From JACZUI01 sp041599115 (GTDB lineage: Bacteria; Actinomycetota; Acidimicrobiia; Spongiisociales; ZC4RG35), in assembly GCA_041599115.1 (NCBI GenBank), contig JBFHXF010000074.1, positions 1 through 9,776 of the forward strand: DNA of 9,776 nucleotides, in the 5' to 3' direction. Under the pieces are notes generated by a model that was not told the DNA's origin, ran no database searches, and saw only the letters and a list, made by a program, of their open reading frames with translations. The position numbers were made by a program, and so were the translations under genes. Every line of letters begins with the position of its first letter. The first letter of the stretch is position 1. Positions 5,361 through 9,776 of the stretch are shown in pieces.

Positions 5361-7343
5361 CTACCTCGATGTGAAAGCGGTTATTCCGCGGCGGGCCGCC
5401 TCGGTGCCGGCGGTGTCGGCAAACGCGGCGTAGCCGATCTCCAGAGCCTCCCTCAGTCGCGGCACAGAGGCGGCCGAAGTGATAGCCCTTTCAATGATCT
5501 CGATGACCTCCGCGCTGAGGTTCTTCTCCTCGAGAGCAGCTGAGGGGAGGTCGTCGAATGGAGGGATGGATACCGGCCCGTCGGGAGGTGCCTCCACTCT
5601 GCCCGACAACTCCCTGACCCGGGTGACAGCCCTGGTCATCAGGGTTGCTGGATCGCTGGCCAGGGCATCGATGATCCCGAGCTGTTTGGCCTTGATAGCT
5701 CCGAGTTGGGCGGCCCCCCGCAACATGTCGTGGAAGATCGGAGCAGCCTCCGGCCAGCGGCGGTAGGGGACGACCAGCGCCCCGATCCCGGGCGCGATCC
5801 CAAGGGTGACCTCGGGTAGCTGCAGCCAGGCCTGTTCGAGGGCCACGATCCCATGACAGCGAAAGGCAAGTTCGAGGCCGCCACCGAGTGCCATCCCGTT
5901 GAGGGCGGCCACCACCGGCTTGGCCATCGAATCGAGGTGAAGCAGCAACCGCGAACAATCGCGGGCGTATTGAATGCAGGCCGCGGTGTCGCCGAGCATC
6001 CCGGCAAAGCGTCCGATATCGGCTCCTGCGGAGAAGGCACGGTTCCCGTAGCCGGTTATGACAAACCCTCCCACGGCCGGGTCGTTCTCGTAGCCCTGGA
6101 TGACCTGGAGCAGTTCGTCGTTGACCTCGTCGTCCAAGGCGTTGAGAGCGCCCGGGCGGCGGATGGTGAGCACTTTGACTTCTTCGAAGTCGTCGACGAG
6201 TACATGACGGAGAAAACCGCGATAACCCTTCAGCGGGCGGGCCGGAAGGGGCATTCCCCGGCGTTTTTCGACGAAGCTCCCGAGGATTCGGGTGACCTCG
6301 GGCTCTCCGAGCTGCGCCATGAGCCTCAGAGGCCCCTTTTTGAAGCCAAGGGCCAGTTCGCAGCCCAGCTCGAGGTCGGCGGGGTCACCGATTCCTCGAT
6401 CGAGGATGTCGACCGATTGGCTGAACAGGATTCCCAGCATCCGATCGCGAACTTGGGAAGCAATCGCAGGATCGACTTCCTCGGGTTGTCCCGGGGTGAT
6501 GGTGCTCCACGAGTTCACCGATGAGAAGACGGGCGCCGGCCGGTAATGAAGCCCCTCTTCGTTCATCTGAAGTGTGTTGGCCTCGACGATGATCGGGTTT
6601 CCGTTGGCCAGGTTCAACACGAAGAAGGGACCGGCGTGGACGAAGGCCTCCGCCACGCTGTCGATCTCGGCGGCGGTGGCCTCGCCGAGCAGGTGCCCCG
6701 CCTCGTTGCACCAATTGTCGAAGATCCGGTCGAGCATGAAGCACGGAACGTCTGAGGTGACCAGCGGCACCTTTCCGGTGGCGGCGAGAAGCCAGCGGAC
6801 ATGGTCGACGACTTCGGGGTCCGCCCTCTCCCAGTCGACCACTTCGACGATCGGGTTCTGGAAGGCTGGGGCGAAGAAGTGGGTCACCGTGGCCCGATGG
6901 GGATGCCTCAGGTCGGAAAACATCCAACTGGCGGGCAGCGAACTCGTGTTGGAGGTGATGATGGCGTCATCGCCGACCGTGGCTTCGACCCGGTTGAAGA
7001 TCTCACGTTTGAGAGCGAGATTCTCGGTGGCGGCCTCGATCACCCACTCGCATTTGGCGAGGGAGTCGTATTCCAGGGTCGGTGACAGGTGAGCCATGAC
7101 CCGGTCGGCCTGATCGGTTGTCAGTTTCTTCTTGGCCAGGCCCTTCTCGACATAGCCTTCGATGCGACGTAGGGCCGCATCGAGACGCTCCTGCGCGATG
7201 TCGACGAGCGACAACTCGACGTCGGGCAGACTGCTCGTCAGGTAGTAGGCGATATCCGGGCCGATCGTGCCGGCACCGATCACGGCAACCCGCGATGGCG
7301 TGGACCGACCCGCCGACGACAGCATGGGATTCTTGTGTCTCAT
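5361..7343 (-). CDS. 3-hydroxyacyl-CoA dehydrogenase/enoyl-CoA hydratase fusion, dehydrogenase domain first
   Basis: A 660-residue bifunctional beta-oxidation enzyme: hydrates a trans-2-enoyl-CoA and oxidises the 3-hydroxyacyl-CoA with NAD+. Residues about 17-200 are the Rossmann domain (GAGTIG at 23-28, Asp48 for the NAD ribose), followed by the helical dehydrogenase C-terminal region to about 375. Residues about 385-650 are a crotonase domain with oxyanion-hole segment AFSAGAD (436-442) and both catalytic glutamates, Glu491 (GGGLE) and Glu511 (LPEVTLG). Ser134, His155 and Glu167 of the dehydrogenase site are present, but HFFNP reads HFFAP and the Asn of PGFIVNR is Asp205. FadB/FadJ have the opposite domain order; this order is known from FadN and from archaeal crotonyl-CoA hydratase/3-hydroxybutyryl-CoA dehydrogenases. 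The start ATG overlaps the molybdenum subunit stop in ATGA, so translation is coupled; only a weak GAGAG precedes it. The thiolase follows after 12 bp. Confidence 0.93.
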   Translation of the reverse strand: MRHKNPMLSSAGRSTPSRVAVIGAGTIGPDIAYYLTSSLPDVELSLVDIAQERLDAALRRIEGYVEKGLAKKKLTTDQADRVMAHLSPTLEYDSLAKCEWVIEAATENLALKREIFNRVEATVGDDAIITSNTSSLPASWMFSDLRHPHRATVTHFFAPAFQNPIVEVVDWERADPEVVDHVRWLLAATGKVPLVTSDVPCFMLDRIFDNWCNEAGHLLGEATAAEIDSVAEAFVHAGPFFVLNLANGNPIIVEANTLQMNEEGLHYRPAPVFSSVNSWSTITPGQPEEVDPAIASQVRDRMLGILFSQSVDILDRGIGDPADLELGCELALGFKKGPLRLMAQLGEPEVTRILGSFVEKRRGMPLPARPLKGYRGFLRHVLVDDFEEVKVLTIRRPGALNALDDEVNDELLQVIQGYENDPAVGGFVITGYGNRAFSAGADIGRFAGMLGDTAACIQYARDCSRLLLHLDSMAKPVVAALNGMALGGGLELAFRCHGIVALEQAWLQLPEVTLGIAPGIGALVVPYRRWPEAAPIFHDMLRGAAQLGAIKAKQLGIIDALASDPATLMTRAVTRVRELSGRVEAPPDGPVSIPPFDDLPSAALEEKNLSAEVIEIIERAITSAASVPRLREALEIGYAAFADTAGTEAARRGITAFTSR

Positions 7344-9733
7344 GACGGTTGTCGCTCTCGCAGGGCTTTCAGTACCTTTTCCGGCGTGATCGGCAGGTCA
7401 TGGATGCGAACGCCCACCGCGTCATAGATGGCATTGGCGATGGCCGGCGCAGTGGGCACCATTCCCGGTTCTCCAGCCCCCTTCGCTCCGAAGGGCCCGG
7501 CCGGGTCGTCGGTCTCGATGAAGTCCAACTCGATGGGAAAGTCGACGTCGGCGGCGGTAGCCAGCTTGTAGTCGGTGAATCCAGGATTGAGGATTCGGCC
7601 TTCTTCGCTCCGGACCTCCTCGTAGAGGGCATATCCGACTCCCTGGACTATGCCTCCGTACATCTGGCCTTTGAGAGTCTGCAGACTGAGTACCCGGCCG
7701 ATGTCGGTCACAGCGACAAGCTTCAGGATCTTCACCTCGCCGGTGTCCTCGTCGACCTCCACCTCGACCCCCTGGGCGCCAAAGGTGTAGGCGGCGGACA
7801 TGTTGCCGTACCCCTTTTCCCAGTCGGGTAACTGCGTTGGTGGCTCGTAGAAAGACTCCTCGGTGAAGATGGTCCCCTGCCCGCCCTGCTCGGCGAAGTG
7901 CGCCGCTCTCAGAAGCCGTGCCAGGTCGACTTTGAGCCAGGGGTGGTCGGGTCCCGTGGATGGATAGACCCAACCGTTCTTCAAATCGAATTGGTCCCTG
8001 GTGACCGAGCGAAAGTCGAATTCGTCCGGGACGCTCTCCTCGCCGAGTTTCTCCAGGTTTCGCTCGACCAGGCCGGGGTAGACGTCTTCCGCAGCCGCGA
8101 ATATGCGCTCCCTGAGCTTCGAGGCCGCGGCGACGGCGGCGTTTCCGGCCATGAAGGCCCCACGGCTGGCATGGGTCCCGACATCCCAAGGCGAGGTGGC
8201 GGTGTCTGTCTGGTTGATGAGCACTTTTTCGGGCTTGACGCCGACGGACTCGGCCACCATCAACGTCAGGGCGGAGTGCAGGCCCTGGCCCATCTCCACG
8301 CCGCCATAACTGACGTTCACGTTGCCGAAGTCGTCGAGCTTGAGGATTATCCCGCTCCCATCGGAGCGATAGATCTTCCCGCCACCGCCCACATTGATCA
8401 GGGATGCCATGCCCACTCCGCGCGACTGGCCCGGACGCTTGCCCCTCGTCGACGACCAGTCCATGCGGTCTGCCGTGGCGTCGAGGCACTCCTTGAGAGC
8501 GCATGTCTTGAACTCGAGGCCCATGGGCGTGATTTCGCCGGGCTCGTTGCTGTTGATGCGCCGCATCTGGTAGGGGTCGACGCCGGCTTTTTCTGCGAGA
8601 TCGTCGAGATTGGACTCGATCGCCCAGGTGATCTCGGGGTTTCCGTAGCCGCGCATCGCCTGGCAGTAGGTGTTGTTGGTGTAGACGATGGTCGAGTTGA
8701 AACTGATGGCAGGCACCTGATAGAGCGAGGTGGCGGCGATCAGCATCACATTGGGGTAGGTCGCACCCCATGACGTGTAGGCCCCGTTGTCCTGAGTGAC
8801 CTCGATCTCGCGGAACGTCAGTTTCCCATCGGCATCGCAACCCTGGCGGATGAACATCTCGGCTGACTGGCGGGGTGAGAGGAAAGCGAACTCCTCACTA
8901 CGCGAGTAGAGGATCTTGACCGGTTTGCCCGTCTTCCACGCGAGAAGGATCGAGATGTACTCATAGGCGTGCGTGTCGAGCCCGGAGCCGAAAGCGCCGC
9001 CGATGGCGGGAACGATCACCCGCACGTTTCGGCCCTCGAGCCCCAGGGCACCCAGAGCCTTGGTGTAGTCGCGTTGCGCCAGGAAGGGAATCTGCGTCTT
9101 GGCGATGATCGTCAGATTCCCGTTGAGATCGAATTCGGCGATGCACCCGGCGGGGCCCATGCTGGACTGCTGGATGCGCGGGACGGTAAACACGCCCTCG
9201 GCGATGAATGCCGAAGCCCGACGGGCGGCTTCGATATCCCCCGACCGGTGCACACATCTCAATGGCAGAAGGTTGGATTCGACGGGTCTCCCCCTGCCGT
9301 CGAACTCGTGGAGCAGGGGCGCGTTCTCGGCCATCGCCTCTCGAGGGGTGAATACCCCGGGGAGTGGCTCGTATTCGACCTCGATCAGATCGACTGCCTT
9401 CTGGGCGATCTCAGGGCTGATCGCGGCCACGGCCGCCACCTCGTCGCGGAACTGGCGCACCTTGCCGCCCTTGAGGGCGACATTGTCACCCATGAAGCCG
9501 TAGCGGACCTCGGGGACGTCATCGGCGGTTATCACGGCTCTGACACCGGGAAGGGAGCGTGCCCTGGAGGTATCGATGCCCTTTATCCGGGCGTGAGCAT
9601 GCTCGCTGAACTTGATCTTCCCGTAGAGCATCCCCGGCAGTGATATGTCATTGATATAGCGCGCTCTGCCACCGAGCTTGTCGGCCCCCTCGGGCCGGGG
9701 AGCGTCGGTTCCGACGTGGGCGAACCGCGTCAT
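7340..9733 (-). CDS. molybdenum hydroxylase large (molybdopterin-binding) subunit, xanthine dehydrogenase/4-hydroxybenzoyl-CoA reductase superfamily
   Basis: A 797-residue molybdopterin-cytosine-dinucleotide-type catalytic subunit of an enzyme that hydroxylates, or in some members reduces, (hetero)aromatic or CoA-linked substrates with water-derived oxygen. The N-terminal a/b hammerhead domain spans about 18-125 and two Mo-binding domains follow. Visible motifs: GGAFGSG (245-251), AMRGYGNPE (359-367, the loop that is AYxCSFR in CO dehydrogenase), VEMGQGLHSA (479-488), DVGTHASRGAFMAGNA (517-532) and the essential glutamate Glu755 in GAKGAGEPGM. RGYG, the TPMG...C segment and the ASRG...MAGNA stretch resemble 4-hydroxybenzoyl-CoA reductase alpha more than CO dehydrogenase, but I cannot fix the substrate. 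Lys of GGxFGxK is Gly251. No twin-arginine signal is seen, so it is cytoplasmic. ATG 9733 is preferred to ATG 9742 because it overlaps the preceding gene's TGA as ATGA. FAD and 2Fe-2S subunits must lie to the right of the window or elsewhere. Confidence 0.93.
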   Translation of the reverse strand: MTRFAHVGTDAPRPEGADKLGGRARYINDISLPGMLYGKIKFSEHAHARIKGIDTSRARSLPGVRAVITADDVPEVRYGFMGDNVALKGGKVRQFRDEVAAVAAISPEIAQKAVDLIEVEYEPLPGVFTPREAMAENAPLLHEFDGRGRPVESNLLPLRCVHRSGDIEAARRASAFIAEGVFTVPRIQQSSMGPAGCIAEFDLNGNLTIIAKTQIPFLAQRDYTKALGALGLEGRNVRVIVPAIGGAFGSGLDTHAYEYISILLAWKTGKPVKILYSRSEEFAFLSPRQSAEMFIRQGCDADGKLTFREIEVTQDNGAYTSWGATYPNVMLIAATSLYQVPAISFNSTIVYTNNTYCQAMRGYGNPEITWAIESNLDDLAEKAGVDPYQMRRINSNEPGEITPMGLEFKTCALKECLDATADRMDWSSTRGKRPGQSRGVGMASLINVGGGGKIYRSDGSGIILKLDDFGNVNVSYGGVEMGQGLHSALTLMVAESVGVKPEKVLINQTDTATSPWDVGTHASRGAFMAGNAAVAAASKLRERIFAAAEDVYPGLVERNLEKLGEESVPDEFDFRSVTRDQFDLKNGWVYPSTGPDHPWLKVDLARLLRAAHFAEQGGQGTIFTEESFYEPPTQLPDWEKGYGNMSAAYTFGAQGVEVEVDEDTGEVKILKLVAVTDIGRVLSLQTLKGQMYGGIVQGVGYALYEEVRSEEGRILNPGFTDYKLATAADVDFPIELDFIETDDPAGPFGAKGAGEPGMVPTAPAIANAIYDAVGVRIHDLPITPEKVLKALRERQPS

Positions 9734-9776
9734 GGCGTCCATCCCCGGCGTGCCGCTTCCTGGATCGACTCGACGA
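9730..9776 (-). CDS. C-terminal tail of an unidentified upstream operon gene (5' end outside window)
   Basis: From the right edge the minus strand reads VESIQEAARRGWTP then TGA (9732-9730), which overlaps the ATG of the molybdenum subunit as ATGA. The same overlap joins that subunit to the next gene, which supports this frame over the two others. Fourteen residues are too few to assign a family; by context it could be the 2Fe-2S or FAD subunit of the hydroxylase, but that is inference. Confidence 0.45.
   Translation of the reverse strand, partial: VESIQEAARRGWTP

Noticed and set aside
7422..8840. 472-aa open frame on the minus strand and 291-aa frame on the plus strand (7898-8773)
   Set aside because: Both overlap the molybdenum subunit gene, which has all expected motifs in its own frame. 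The alternatives look like out-of-frame shadows.
1..9776. Searched by eye for tRNA/rRNA genes, CRISPR repeats, insertion-sequence ends, phage or defence genes
   Set aside because: None seen. The window is filled by metabolic and regulatory genes with normal short intergenic gaps.

Overview
The window is GC-rich, densely packed and free of mobile elements, and reads as a bacterial chromosome segment. TTG and GTG starts, promoter-like hexamers sitting right at start codons (as in leaderless mRNAs), a stand-alone TrpB2 and PAS-LuxR regulators fit an Actinomycetota-like genome (Acidimicrobiia would be my first guess) or possibly Chloroflexota. The sequence alone does not settle this. I see no tRNA, rRNA, CRISPR array, insertion sequence or long repeat, and no gene-free stretch over about 300 bases.

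Left part (1-2520): the N-terminal part of a membrane sensor (minus strand, running off the left edge; TTG start at 629) is divergent from a hemerythrin-like HHE protein (809-1378, plus). The hemerythrin gene converges with a PAS-LuxR regulator carrying five regularly spaced cysteines (minus), and the two stop codons share a CTAG palindrome. Thirty bases upstream of the regulator's longest reading frame lies a RidA/YjgF-family gene (2113-2520, minus, TTG start with a strong Shine-Dalgarno), so ridA-like and PAS-luxR may form a transcription unit. A promoter-like inverted repeat sits between them and may give the regulator its own leaderless transcript.

Middle (2521-4122): a 234-bp divergent intergenic region with a near-palindromic ATGCA/TGCAT element separates the ridA-like gene from a 455-aa TrpB2-type PLP enzyme (plus). 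The pairing makes sense chemically, because TrpB enzymes form an aminoacrylate intermediate and RidA hydrolyses free 2-aminoacrylate. However, this RidA-like protein has Met where the family's substrate-binding Arg normally sits.

Right part (4155-9776, all minus): a tight operon reads from the right edge as the tail of an unidentified gene (ATGA overlap), then a molybdenum hydroxylase large subunit (xanthine dehydrogenase/4-hydroxybenzoyl-CoA reductase superfamily), then (ATGA overlap) a 660-aa 3-hydroxyacyl-CoA dehydrogenase/enoyl-CoA hydratase fusion with the dehydrogenase domain first, then (12-bp gap) a thiolase. Together they look like a catabolic module: hydroxylation by a Mo enzyme followed by hydration, oxidation and thiolytic cleavage of a CoA ester. 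The substrate cannot be read from the sequence. Several active-site positions differ from textbook family members and are listed as findings.
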